From: Paraburkholderia unamae | GTDB taxonomy: Bacteria > Pseudomonadota > Gammaproteobacteria > Burkholderiales > Burkholderiaceae | Length of the DNA stretch: 64,000 nt | Assembly: GCF_003268775.1 (NCBI RefSeq) | Contig: NZ_QLSU01000008.1 | Location: forward strand, 62,001 to 126,000 | Direction of reading: 5' to 3' | Part shown: positions 1-8,612 of the stretch, in pieces | Layout: every line of letters begins with the position of its first letter | Position numbering within the stretch: position 1 is the stretch's first letter | The notes under the pieces: generated by a model | Database searches by the model: none | What the model was told of the DNA's origin: nothing | What the model saw: only the letters and a program-made list of their open reading frames with translations | Program-made: the position numbers and the translations under genes

Positions 1-597
1 GAAGCGCTCTCGCATCGCGGCTTCTGGCTGCTCAATCTCGGCTTTTTCGCGTGCGGATTCCAGCTTGCCTTTATCACCGCGCATCTGCCCGCGTGGCTGC
101 TCGATCGCGGCCTCGGCGCGCGCGAAGCCGGCATCGCGCTCGCGACCATCGCCCTCGCCAACACGGCGGGCACGTTCCTGTGCGGCTACGCGGGCGGCTT
201 CCTGCGGCGCAAGTATCTGCTTTCCGCGATCTATTTCGTGCGGGCGGGCGCCATGGCGCTTTTCATCGCGCTGCCGCTCACGCCCGTGAGCCTCTATGTC
301 TTCTCGTTTGTGATGGGCCTCATCTGGCTTGGCACGGTGCCGCTCACGAACGGTGTCGTCTCTCAGGTGTTCGGCGTGCGCTATATCACGACGCTATTCG
401 GCTTCGTGTTTTTCGGGCATCAACTCGGCAGCTTTTTCGGCGTGTGGCTGGGCGGCGTGGTGTTCGACGCCACGCATTCGTATGACTTGCTGTGGTATGG
501 ATCGATCGCGCTCGGCGTGATTGCCGGCGTGCTGCATCTGCCGATCGACGATCAGCGTGTTGCGCGTCTGGACCGTACGGCTTTGCAGGCGGCATGA
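1..597 (+). CDS. MFS transporter, C-terminal part
   Basis: The reading frame is open from base 1 to a TGA at 595-597, giving 198 residues of a hydrophobic protein whose start lies outside the window. About six membrane segments are visible, with a short basic loop (RRKYLL) between two of them as in the loops of major facilitator carriers. The line 'GVVSQVFGVRYITTLFGFVF' followed by 'HQLGSFFG' resembles the oxalate/formate antiporter-like and YbfB-like MFS branch. The substrate cannot be told from this half. The gene overlaps the next tiny ORF by an ATGA junction. Confidence 0.85.
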   Translation, partial: EALSHRGFWLLNLGFFACGFQLAFITAHLPAWLLDRGLGAREAGIALATIALANTAGTFLCGYAGGFLRRKYLLSAIYFVRAGAMALFIALPLTPVSLYVFSFVMGLIWLGTVPLTNGVVSQVFGVRYITTLFGFVFFGHQLGSFFGVWLGGVVFDATHSYDLLWYGSIALGVIAGVLHLPIDDQRVARLDRTALQAA

Positions 598-743
598 GCA
601 TGCAAGCGCATCGTGTCGGGCGGTTCGCCAGTATCACCGCGATCGTGCTTGGCATCGGCGTGATTACAGTGTGGACGTTCGCGAACTGGTTGAAGCCGTC
701 CACACTGTTTGCCTTGCTCGCGGGTTTTTCATTCTGCGGATAG
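594..743 (+). CDS. Small single-pass membrane protein (49 aa)
   Basis: A 49-residue ORF begins at ATG 594 inside the ATGA stop/start overlap with the preceding MFS gene and ends at TAG 741-743. It has a short basic N-terminus (MSMQAHRVGR) followed by one or two hydrophobic stretches, so it should be a small inner-membrane protein. The overlap implies translational coupling to the carrier. I do not recognise a family; it may be a transporter accessory peptide or simply a fortuitous small ORF, but the coupling favours a real gene. Confidence 0.5.
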   Translation: MSMQAHRVGRFASITAIVLGIGVITVWTFANWLKPSTLFALLAGFSFCG

Positions 744-756
744 CGAACCTGAAAAC

Positions 757-1953
757 TCAGCCTTCCTTACCATCCGCGCGTGGTGTCATGAGCCAGCCCG
801 CGTAGCGATAGCAGTACGCCATGAAGGCGACAACCCAGCAGGCGCCCGAGGCTTCGATCCAGAACGTGAGCCACTGCGGCGCGAGCCAGGGCCCGATCAC
901 GCGGATGAGCGCGGCGAGCACGAGCAATCCGTAACAGCCCACCTCGATACCGCCCGCCACGAGCTTGCGCCCCGTGTGTCCGCGCGCCGTGCGCGTGATC
1001 ATCGCCATGATCGCGCAGCCAATCGCGCCCACTGTGAACGCGTGGATGGCGAGCGTATGCGCGACGAGCCCCAGGGCGGATAGCGCGAGCAGCGCGAAGC
1101 CCACGGGTATCCAGGCATAGGCGATGTGCAGGATGGAGAGAATCGGCCGGTTGCCGACCCGCCACGGCCGCCAGCCCCAAAGGCGCGCGCCCTGCGCACA
1201 CGCCGCCGCACAGGCGACCAGCGCGACCAGCACGCCGGAGCCGAGCGCGGCGTCGAGCACAAACGCCAGCGCGCTCACGGGCATCACCGCGCGCTCGATC
1301 GCGTCCCAGCGGCGAAACGCGTAACCCGGCACAGCGTTGGCAGTGAATGAAGGAATGATGCGGCCGCCGATGATCGTGATGAAGAGCACGAGCATGCCCA
1401 CGGCGAGGTAGGCGCTGTGCAGCGCCAGGTCCGCGCGCCCTTCCAGCATCGAGAGATGAAACGTGACGTTCAGCGCGGCAAGCAGGCCGAGCGCAACGGG
1501 CAGGAAGATGTTGTGACGGTTTTTCGCGTGGATCAGCACGCGCAGCAGCACGAGCGCACACACCGGCAGGAACAGGCTGTCGACCACGGCCGCGACGGGC
1601 GGCGAGCCATATGCGACGGCAACGCGTCCGGCGAGCCACAGCAACCACAGCACGGCGAGGGATTTCCCCTGCGCGGGCGTGATGGAGGTCCAGGCGCGCA
1701 CGGCGGTGAGCAGAAAGCCCGCCACGATCGCCGCGCCAAAGCCGAAAATCATCTCGTGAACGTGCCAGAACACGCCGGGCAGATACGAGCTGAAGCCAGG
1801 CAGCGGATGACCGGAATAAGCAGCCATCCACGCGAGCACGGCCGCGATGCCGAACAGCGCGCCACCCAGGTAGAACGGCCGGAACCCCAGCGCCCACAGC
1901 GCGAAACCGCCCCGTGACTTCGGGGCGGGCTCTTCGATTCGATAGACGTTCAT
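757..1953 (-). CDS. nnrS: NnrS family heme/copper-containing membrane protein
   Basis: NnrS proteins are polytopic membrane proteins tied to nitric-oxide stress and denitrification. The 398-residue product has about twelve membrane segments and the family's N-terminal 'ALGFRPFYLGGALFG' and 'WHVHEMIFGFGAAIVAGFLLTA' blocks, with the conserved His pair. I chose ATG 1953 (MNVYRIEEP) because a GGAG ribosome site sits 8 bases upstream, whereas the longer frame would start inside the operator at 1968-1990. That operator matches NsrR sites, so NO-dependent derepression is expected. No nor or hmp gene is next to it. Confidence 0.92.
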   Translation of the reverse strand: MNVYRIEEPAPKSRGGFALWALGFRPFYLGGALFGIAAVLAWMAAYSGHPLPGFSSYLPGVFWHVHEMIFGFGAAIVAGFLLTAVRAWTSITPAQGKSLAVLWLLWLAGRVAVAYGSPPVAAVVDSLFLPVCALVLLRVLIHAKNRHNIFLPVALGLLAALNVTFHLSMLEGRADLALHSAYLAVGMLVLFITIIGGRIIPSFTANAVPGYAFRRWDAIERAVMPVSALAFVLDAALGSGVLVALVACAAACAQGARLWGWRPWRVGNRPILSILHIAYAWIPVGFALLALSALGLVAHTLAIHAFTVGAIGCAIMAMITRTARGHTGRKLVAGGIEVGCYGLLVLAALIRVIGPWLAPQWLTFWIEASGACWVVAFMAYCYRYAGWLMTPRADGKEG

Positions 1954-1967
1954 GGCCGCTCCATGAA

Positions 1968-1990
1968 AAGATGCATTTTTAACGCATCTT
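1968..1990 (-). promoter_or_regulatory. NsrR-type operator upstream of nnrS
   Basis: An inverted repeat with half-sites AAGATGCATTT and TAACGCATCTT (one base between them) lies 14 bp upstream of the nnrS start. It agrees at 21 of 23 positions with the published NsrR consensus as I recall it (AAGATGCATTT-n-AAATGCATCTT). NsrR is an Fe-S Rrf2 repressor that releases DNA on reaction with NO. The position just before the ribosome site fits a repressor blocking the promoter or early transcript. Confidence 0.85.
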
Positions 1991-2067
1991 ATATGGATCG
2001 GCACGATGTGGGAGCGACTGCGGCATTTTGCTCCGGGTGGCGCGGGAGCGGCATGCGCCCCACCGCT

Positions 2068-3303
2068 TCAGTCCAGCGACGGACTACATTCACGCGCCAT
2101 CTCAGCGACTTTCGCCGGCCGCTCCATCGCCGCGAGCCGCTGCAACGCCACGAGTCCGAACACCGCCAGCGCGCAGCCGAGCAGCAAGTCGGCGCGCACG
2201 CCCGAGCGATCGACGATCGCGCCGCCCACCGACGAGCCCAGCGCGATCGCCACCTGAATCACGCTTACGAACATCGCCGACCCCGCTTCCGGCAAATCGG
2301 CCGTGCCGCGCTGGATCCATACGGAGAAGCACAGCGGAATCGCGCCGAACGCGATGCCCCACATCAGCATGGCGGCGATTTCGCCAACGCGCGAATGTTC
2401 GAGCACGATCATCGCCGAGAGCGCGCACAGCAGGAGCGCCGACATTGTCGCCACGGAGGACTTCAGGCGCTTCGCGATCACGAGCGACGTCAGCGCATTC
2501 GAGAAAAAGCCGATCACGCCAAACGCGAGCAGCAGCAGCGTGATGGCGCTCATCGCGAAGTCCTGCTGAAGCAGCGGCGTGATGAACGTATAGGTGGAGA
2601 AGTGTGCGCCGAACACGAGCGCGACCATCAGCATGCTCAGGCGCGTATGCGGGCGACGCAGCAGCGCGACAAAGTCCGCAATACGCAAGGCGACCGCCGA
2701 TGGCAGCGAGGGCACCAGCAGCGCCTGCGCGATCAGCGCCAGCGCGACGAGCCCGCCCGTCACGAAAAACGACATGCGCCACGACGCAAAGCCTGCAATA
2801 AAGGTGCCGAGCGGCACGCCGATCACGGTCGCGCAGGTCACGCCGGTGAGGATGATGGCCGTGGCGCGCGCAGCGTCGCTGACATGCACGAGGCGCCCCG
2901 CCGCGGCGGTGGCGAGCGTCCAGAAGCCGCCGAGCGCCGCGCCGAGCATTGCGCGGCCGATCAGCATGACCGCGAAGTTCGACGAGATCGCGCAAACGAT
3001 ATTCGATACGAGCAGCATGGCCGTGAGCAGCAGAAACACCTGCCGCCGGTCCATGCGCCCGGCGAATATCATGAGGCCGGGCGCGAAAATCGCGGCCATC
3101 ACGCCGGGCGTGGTCACCATCAGCCCGGCGGTGCCGGGCGTCACGTGGAGGTCGTTTGCGATCTGGGTGAGCAGGCCCACCGGCAGAAACTCGGATGTCA
3201 CGAACGCAAAGGCACTGATCGCCACGGCAAAAACCGACAGCCATTGGCGCAGCGTTGTTTCGTCGTGCTGTGGGGGTGCGAGAATGGGTGAACGGTCGTT
3301 CAT
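2068..3303 (-). CDS. MFS transporter, DHA1 (AraJ/YdhP-like) family
   Basis: A 411-residue, twelve-segment carrier of the drug:H+ antiporter-1 group. The N-terminus 'AFAFVTSEFLPVGLLTQIANDL' and the 'AGRMDRRQVFLLL' loop (motif A position) are typical of the AraJ/YdhP/sugar-efflux relatives, which export arabinose-like sugars or small toxic compounds. Start ATG 3303 opens a hydrophilic stretch of about 20 residues before the first membrane span. It stands alone between nnrS and dctD; an imperfect AT-rich palindrome (3372-3384) about 70 bp upstream may be its operator. The substrate is unknown. Confidence 0.88.
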   Translation of the reverse strand: MNDRSPILAPPQHDETTLRQWLSVFAVAISAFAFVTSEFLPVGLLTQIANDLHVTPGTAGLMVTTPGVMAAIFAPGLMIFAGRMDRRQVFLLLTAMLLVSNIVCAISSNFAVMLIGRAMLGAALGGFWTLATAAAGRLVHVSDAARATAIILTGVTCATVIGVPLGTFIAGFASWRMSFFVTGGLVALALIAQALLVPSLPSAVALRIADFVALLRRPHTRLSMLMVALVFGAHFSTYTFITPLLQQDFAMSAITLLLLAFGVIGFFSNALTSLVIAKRLKSSVATMSALLLCALSAMIVLEHSRVGEIAAMLMWGIAFGAIPLCFSVWIQRGTADLPEAGSAMFVSVIQVAIALGSSVGGAIVDRSGVRADLLLGCALAVFGLVALQRLAAMERPAKVAEMARECSPSLD

Positions 3304-3630
3304 GATTCGATGACTGTTGGGTGGAGGGCGAATAATAAAATCGATTGTTCGGAAAATACACGCTAAAAATCGGCGATATTCGCCAATTCAATTGAGCGCG
3401 GGGGAATGGCGTTTAACTTAACATCAAAGAATAAAACGTGTGCGGCCTCGCGATTGGCGGGGTCGGCAACAGGGTTATGAACGGAATATGACGGCTCGCG
3501 CCCCGGTGCGATTCCGGGGCGGATGTGGGTATTTTAGCGGAAAAATAATTATCGATATTCCAGACGCAGATAAATCGCCCAGGAATATTCAACGCGAATT
3601 CACATTATCGAACCGCGCTGCGCTACGTAT
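3304..3630. other. Intergenic region between dctD and the MFS gene
   Basis: 327 bp with no convincing gene. It is distinctly AT-richer than its surroundings. It holds a palindrome GGCGA-TAT-TCGCC at 3372-3384 near the MFS promoter side and a hairpin GCCCCGG/CCGGGGC at 3500-3520 (7-base loop) about 110 bp beyond the dctD stop, a possible terminator that lacks a T-run. Confidence 0.5.
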
Positions 3631-4992
3631 TCAGGCTTCGGCGCCCTCGCCCTGCGCATCGCGGCCCGCGATCTTCAACTGGCGCAGCTTGTGGTAAAGC
3701 GTCTTCTTCGGCATGCCGAGGTCGGTGCTCGCATCAGCGACGTTGCCGTGATTGCGCCGCAGTGCGTCCTCGATCAGCATGCGCTCGAAGTACGCGAGTT
3801 GATCCGCGAGCGTGCCACCTTTGGCCGTGCCCTCGCCCGCCGAAAGCAGGCTGTCGCCGGTCAGCCCGAGCACGAAGCGGTCCGCGACGTTCTGGAGTTC
3901 GCGCACGTTGCCGGGCCACGGGTGCATCATCAGCTCGGACATCTGCGCCGCGCTCACCAACGGGGCGGGCGTGCCGAAGCGGCGCACGGCCGCGAGCACG
4001 AAATGCTCGAACAGCAGCGGCACGTCCTCGCGCCGCTCGCGCAGCGGCGGCAATTCGATCTGCGCGACATTCAGCCGGTAGAGCAGGTCCGAACGGAACG
4101 TACCTTCGGCCGAGAGCGCGGTGAGGTCCGCCTTCGATGCGGCGACGATGCGGCAATCCACCGGAATCAGCTCATTCGCGCCCAGCCGTTCGACCACGCG
4201 CTCCTGCAAGACGCGCAGCATCTTGATCTGTAGCGGGACCGACATCGTTTCGATCTCGTCGAGAAAGAGCGTGCCGCCATTGGCCCACTCGATCTTGCCG
4301 ATACGCTTCTTGATCGCGCCCGTGAACGCGCCCGCTTCGTGCCCGAACAACTCGCTCTCGAACACCTGTTCGGGCAGGCCGCCGCAGTTCAGCGCGACGA
4401 AATGCGCGTCGCGCCGCGCGCTGAAATCATGCAGGCTGCGCGCGATCAGTTCCTTGCCGGTGCCCGTTTCGCCGGTGATGAGCACCGAAACAGACGTATT
4501 GGCGAGCCGCAAAATCTTCTTGCGCACGTCGGCCATGGCCGGCGACTTGCCGAGCACCAGCGCCTCGATGCCCTGGCCGTTGCGCAGCGTAGCGCGCAGC
4601 CCCTCGACTTCGAGCGTGAGCCGGCGCTTCTCGACGGCGCGCGCCACCCGGCCCGCAATCACGTCCGAAGAGAACGGCTTCTCGATGAAATCGTAGGCGC
4701 CCACGCGCATGGCGCTGACCGCAGTGGAAATATCGGCATGTCCGCTGATGAGCAGCACCGGAATCTGCGCGTCGACCGACATCACGTGGTCGAGCAGTTG
4801 CAGCCCGTCGATGCCGGGCATGCGCACGTCGGAGACGATCACGACCGGCGCGCCCGGCGCGACTTCGGCGTACGCCTCGGCGGCCGAGGCATATGCGCTC
4901 ACCGGAAAGCCCGCGAGCGCGACGGCCTGTTCGACGCCGATGCGAACATTTTCGTCATCCTCAACAACCAGCACCCGAATCTCATCTTCCAT
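3631..4992 (-). CDS. dctD: Sigma-54-dependent response regulator, DctD-like
   Basis: 453 residues in the NtrC order: receiver domain (1-120, phospho-acceptor Asp55, Lys105), AAA+ domain (Walker A GETGTGKE at 174-181, GAFTGA at 221-226, Walker B TLFLDE at 241-246) and a C-terminal Fis-type helix-turn-helix ('[15 protein letters not shown]'). An intact GAFTGA loop means it can remodel sigma-54 polymerase. It overlaps the end of the kinase gene by 11 bp. The natural target is the 2-hydroxycarboxylate transporter gene just upstream, which has a sigma-54 promoter and paired palindromes. Confidence 0.93.
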   Translation of the reverse strand: MEDEIRVLVVEDDENVRIGVEQAVALAGFPVSAYASAAEAYAEVAPGAPVVIVSDVRMPGIDGLQLLDHVMSVDAQIPVLLISGHADISTAVSAMRVGAYDFIEKPFSSDVIAGRVARAVEKRRLTLEVEGLRATLRNGQGIEALVLGKSPAMADVRKKILRLANTSVSVLITGETGTGKELIARSLHDFSARRDAHFVALNCGGLPEQVFESELFGHEAGAFTGAIKKRIGKIEWANGGTLFLDEIETMSVPLQIKMLRVLQERVVERLGANELIPVDCRIVAASKADLTALSAEGTFRSDLLYRLNVAQIELPPLRERREDVPLLFEHFVLAAVRRFGTPAPLVSAAQMSELMMHPWPGNVRELQNVADRFVLGLTGDSLLSAGEGTAKGGTLADQLAYFERMLIEDALRRNHGNVADASTDLGMPKKTLYHKLRQLKIAGRDAQGEGAEA

Positions 4993-6877
4993 GTTCTGTC
5001 CTTTGCGCTTCGGCTGCCGCGAATTCTATCGTGAAGCGCGCCCCGCCTTCGTCGCGGTTGGCGGCGGAAATCTTCGCGCCGAACCCTTCGATAATGCGCG
5101 ACGTGATCGCGAGCCCGAGTCCGAGGCCTTGCCCTCGCGGCTTCGTCGTGACGAACGGCTCGAACAGATGTGCGAGCACCTCCGCCGCGATGCCCGGCCC
5201 GCTGTCGTCAACCGTGAAGCGGACGATGCCGCGCGAGTCGGGCTCGCTCGCCTCGATCGTGATGACACGCGCAGGCGCGTCGCGAACAGCGTCCAGCGCG
5301 TTGCCGAGCAGATTGACGATCACTTGCTGAAGCTGGCTCGATTCCGCATACACGGTCGTGCCGGGCGGAATCCGCACGGCGAGGCGCACCGCTTCGTCGC
5401 GAATGCGCGCGTCGTAGATGAGCCGCGCGTGCGCAAGCGCCTCGGCCAGCGACACGGCCACGCGCTCCACCTCCGGCTTGCGCGCGAACGCCTTGAGCTC
5501 GGCGGTGAGCACGGCCATGCTGTCGACGAGACGGCCGACGCGCTCCAGGTTGGCGTTCGCCTGCGCGGGCTGGTTGCGCTCGAAGAACGTGCGCGCGTTG
5601 TCGCAAAGCGTGCGGATCGCCACGAGCGGCTGATTCAGTTCATGTGTGAGACCGGCGGCCATCTGGCCGATCACGGCGAGCTTGCCCGCGTGCACGACTT
5701 CCTGCTGCGTGGCGCGCAGGCGCTGCTCGGTGCGCTCACGCTCGGCGATTTCCCGCTGCATCCGTTCGTTCGCATCGGTGAGCGCGGCGGTGCGCTGCAC
5801 CACGGTCGTTTCGAGCTGGTCGTTCGCGCGGCGCAGCGCCTCCTGCGCATTGAGCTTTTCCTGAATCGTGCGGCGGCGCTGGAGCGCGTACAGCGCATAG
5901 AGCACGGCGATCAGAAACATGCCCGTCACGAACCCGAACGCAATGCGCTGCTGACGCCGCGCGCCGGCGGTGTCGAGCAGCACCATGATCGTGTCGCCGC
6001 CCTGCGGCGCCGGACGCGACATCACGAGATAGCGGGCGGTGCGGCCCGCGCGATGCGGATCGGGGAACAGGCCGAACCACGCCGCGCCGTTCCAGTCGCC
6101 CATGCGCCGGTACGGCAACACCTCGACCACGCGCCCCGCGTATTGCCGCGACGCCTGGATGCCGCGCTGCTGCTGCGCGGTGATCGCGCGCATGGCGCTG
6201 AACTTCCATGCGGGCTCGGTGGAGATCACGATCACGCCGTTACCGTCCACCACCAGCGCCGCCTCGGCGGGCGTGCGCCACGCCACTTCGAGCGCGTCCA
6301 CGCTGACCTTCACCGCCACCGCGCCGAGCGGCCTGCCGGCCGCCATGTCGCCGGCCACCCCGCCTTCGGGCACGACGTTCGCGAAGTACAGGCCGGGCAC
6401 ACCGGTGTTCGTGCCGATGCCGAAGAAGCGCCCGCGGCCGCGCGCCAGCGCGTCCTGGAAGTACGGGCGATACGACACGTTGGTGCCGACAAAGCTCACC
6501 GGCTGGTTCCAGTTGCTCGCGGCGATCACGGTGCCGTGCGCGTCGATCACGTCCACGGCGCCGCTGCCGACGTCACGGTTGACGGCTTCGAGATAGGTGT
6601 TGACCGCGGGCAGCAGGCCCGCCTTTTCGTTGGGCGGCGCGTTGAGCAACGCGCGCACGCTGTCCTGGCGCGCGACGAGCGCAGGCACCATTTCGAAGCG
6701 CCCCAGCTCGCTCGTCAGGCTGGAGGCGTAGAGGTCGAGCCGGTGCGCGCCGACATCGGCGAGCGCATCGATTGCCCGGTTCCAGGCGAATTCGACGGCG
6801 GCGAACGCCGCCCCCACATACAGGACGGCCGCCGCCGCCCATCCCCACCATGCGATTCCCTTGTAGCGCTTGTGCAC
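4982..6877 (-). CDS. dctB: C4-dicarboxylate-type sensor histidine kinase, DctB-like
   Basis: 631 residues from GTG 6877, chosen because GAGGGAG lies 5-11 bases upstream; the open frame continues through the transporter gene only as an out-of-frame shadow. Order: membrane span (about 12-33), periplasmic double-Cache-like sensor region ('VSFVGTNVSYRPYFQDALARG', a CACHE signature), second span, coiled coil, HisKA with 'GLTHELNQPLVAIRTL' (phospho-acceptor His) and an HATPase domain with 'VIVNLLGNALDA' and 'DSGPGIAAEVLAHLFEPF'. It should sense an extracellular di- or tricarboxylate and phosphorylate DctD. Confidence 0.92.
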   Translation of the reverse strand: MHKRYKGIAWWGWAAAAVLYVGAAFAAVEFAWNRAIDALADVGAHRLDLYASSLTSELGRFEMVPALVARQDSVRALLNAPPNEKAGLLPAVNTYLEAVNRDVGSGAVDVIDAHGTVIAASNWNQPVSFVGTNVSYRPYFQDALARGRGRFFGIGTNTGVPGLYFANVVPEGGVAGDMAAGRPLGAVAVKVSVDALEVAWRTPAEAALVVDGNGVIVISTEPAWKFSAMRAITAQQQRGIQASRQYAGRVVEVLPYRRMGDWNGAAWFGLFPDPHRAGRTARYLVMSRPAPQGGDTIMVLLDTAGARRQQRIAFGFVTGMFLIAVLYALYALQRRRTIQEKLNAQEALRRANDQLETTVVQRTAALTDANERMQREIAERERTEQRLRATQQEVVHAGKLAVIGQMAAGLTHELNQPLVAIRTLCDNARTFFERNQPAQANANLERVGRLVDSMAVLTAELKAFARKPEVERVAVSLAEALAHARLIYDARIRDEAVRLAVRIPPGTTVYAESSQLQQVIVNLLGNALDAVRDAPARVITIEASEPDSRGIVRFTVDDSGPGIAAEVLAHLFEPFVTTKPRGQGLGLGLAITSRIIEGFGAKISAANRDEGGARFTIEFAAAEAQRTEHGR

Positions 6878-6981
6878 GTTCTCCCTCGTCGATGGACCGC
6901 CGCCGGGCAGCGGACGGCGCAGCGGCTGCGCGCCGGATGCGCCGGCGCCGCCATCGCGAGGGCGTTCACAGCAGACGGCGT

Positions 6982-8349
6982 TCAAGCGCCGAAGTGCGCG
7001 AGCAGGATGAGCGTCACGGTCACGACGATCGCGCCGCCAATGCGCGTGGCGATCTGCGCGAACGGCATGAGTTGCATGCGGTTCGCGGCGGTGAGGATCG
7101 CCACGTCGCCGGTGCCGCCCTGGCCGCTGTGGCACGCGTTCACGATTGCGGTGTCGATAGGGTACATCTTCATCAGGCGGCCGACCACGAAGCCCGTGCC
7201 CATCAGCGTCACGACGGTCGCCGCGATCGTCACGACATTGACGAGCGTGAACGCGGCCATCAGCTTGTCCCACGGCGTCATTGCCACGCCGATCGCGAAC
7301 AGCAGCGGATACGTGACCGCCGTGGAGAAGAACTTGTAGACCACGAACGCGCCTTCCTGGAGCGGCGGCGAAACGGCGCGCGCGAGCTTCACGAGCACGG
7401 CGAGGAACAGCATCGCGACCGGCGCGGGCAGGCCGAACAGCTTGTTCGCCATCAGGCCGATCAGGTACAGCGTGATCGCGGTAATACCCGCCGCCGCGAT
7501 ATGGCCCACGTCGACGTGCCCGCGAGCTTCCTCGTTCGACTGCGCCATTTCCCCGAGTTCGCCGACTTGCAGACGGCCATTGCCGGTCAGATGCGGAAAG
7601 CGCTTGCCGACCATGTCGAGCGCGCCGGAGAGAATGATCGCAATGAGGCTGCCGAGCATCACGGGCGGCAACACCTGGGCGAACAGATCGCCCTGCGCCA
7701 CATGCATGATCTCCGAATAGCCGACGGAAAGCGGGATCGCGCCCTCGCCCACGCCGCCCGCCATGATCGGCACGACGATGTACAGCAGCGTGTGCTTCGC
7801 GCCGAGGCCGAGCGCGGTGCCCACCAGCGTGCCGACGATGGTTGCCGCAACGGTGCCCGCCGCGAGCGGAATGAAGATCTTCAGGAAACCCTGGATCAGC
7901 ACGCGCCGGTCCATGCTCAAAATGCTGCCGACGATGATCGACGCGATGAACAGGTAGAGGAAGTTGGTCTGCTTCGTGAACTCGACCGTGACGTGCAGGA
8001 TCGGCTTGGGCAGCACGTGATAGTAAGTGAGCGCCGAGGGCACGAAGGTCGCGAGGATCGCGGCCGCGCCGATGTTGCGCAGGAGCGGCAGGCGCTTGCC
8101 GAGTTCGGCGCAGGTGAAGCCGAAGAACGCGAGCACGGCGATCGCCATCGAGATCTCGCCGGGCACCTTGCCGGTCACGGCGAAGCCGCAGATGAGCGCG
8201 AACAGGATCACGTAGATCGGCAGCGGAATGATGCCGATACGGATTTCCATGAGCTTCCACCAGCCTTCGGGCCAGAAGCGGGTCTTGTTGGCGGCGGCCT
8301 GCTCGGGCAGCGCGTGGGATGGGGCGGATGCGGATGCACTGTTCTGCAC
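6982..8349 (-). CDS. 2-hydroxycarboxylate transporter family protein (CitS/MaeN/CimH-like)
   Basis: A 455-residue membrane protein of the 2HCT family, which imports malate, citrate or related 2-hydroxyacids with Na+ or H+. Family marks include two reentrant-loop repeats: 'GGVGEGAIPLSVGYSEIMH' in the first half and 'NACHSGQGGTGDVAILTAANRM' in the second (the GGxG motifs). GTG 8349 is preceded by AAGGAGA at 5-6 bases and gives the family's usual length. dctB follows 104 bp downstream, so carrier and sensor may be co-transcribed. The promoter at 8443-8458 is sigma-54 dependent. Confidence 0.93.
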   Translation of the reverse strand: MQNSASASAPSHALPEQAAANKTRFWPEGWWKLMEIRIGIIPLPIYVILFALICGFAVTGKVPGEISMAIAVLAFFGFTCAELGKRLPLLRNIGAAAILATFVPSALTYYHVLPKPILHVTVEFTKQTNFLYLFIASIIVGSILSMDRRVLIQGFLKIFIPLAAGTVAATIVGTLVGTALGLGAKHTLLYIVVPIMAGGVGEGAIPLSVGYSEIMHVAQGDLFAQVLPPVMLGSLIAIILSGALDMVGKRFPHLTGNGRLQVGELGEMAQSNEEARGHVDVGHIAAAGITAITLYLIGLMANKLFGLPAPVAMLFLAVLVKLARAVSPPLQEGAFVVYKFFSTAVTYPLLFAIGVAMTPWDKLMAAFTLVNVVTIAATVVTLMGTGFVVGRLMKMYPIDTAIVNACHSGQGGTGDVAILTAANRMQLMPFAQIATRIGGAIVVTVTLILLAHFGA

Positions 8350-8442
8350 GGATGTCTCCTTCGTTTTCGCTGCCGGACGGGTCGCTTTGCCGGTGCTCGT
8401 TCTGAAAAAGGCGACCGGCTGAAGGCCGCCGGAGCTTGATAA

Positions 8443-8458
8443 AGCAGCAGTCGTGCCA
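8443..8458 (-). promoter_or_regulatory. Sigma-54 promoter of the 2HCT transporter
   Basis: On the minus strand the sequence reads TGGCACG-N4-CTGCT, with the invariant GG (8457-8456) and GC (8445-8444) exactly ten bases apart as RpoN requires; only the first T of the -12 TTGC differs from consensus. It lies about 95 bp upstream of the transporter start and implies an mRNA leader of some 80 nt. Confidence 0.85.
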
Positions 8459-8547
8459 ACCCGTGTCCAAACGCTGAAAATCCGCCTAACCCATTGATTT
8501 ATATGAATCCTTCTGATGTGACCCTGAGCGGCGCAGCGGCTCTGCAC

Positions 8548-8592
8548 GCTGAGATTTCAGAATCGGAGAAGTTCGCAGGCTGAAATCTCAGC
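8548..8592 (-). promoter_or_regulatory. Paired palindromic upstream activator sites for DctD
   Basis: Two 12-bp near-palindromes, CTGAGATTTCAG (8549-8560) and CTGAAATCTCAG (8580-8591), are exact reverse complements of each other with centres 31 bp apart, about three helical turns. They lie about 110 and 140 bp upstream of the -12 element, the usual place for enhancer-binding proteins. The same sequence could also fold as a hairpin after the gene that ends at 8613, but there is no T-run. Confidence 0.7.
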
Positions 8593-8612
8593 CTCGCGAA
8601 TCGAGCGGCGCG

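Noticed and set aside
4709-7339. Long plus-strand open frame over the dctB/dctD region
   Set aside because: It is antisense to the strongly supported kinase and regulator genes; its product is Arg/Ala/His-rich without any domain and results from GC-rich codon bias.
4982-8470. DctB read as one 1162-residue protein
   Set aside because: The N-terminal part is an out-of-frame reading of the 2HCT carrier; GTG 6877 has a good ribosome site and gives family length.
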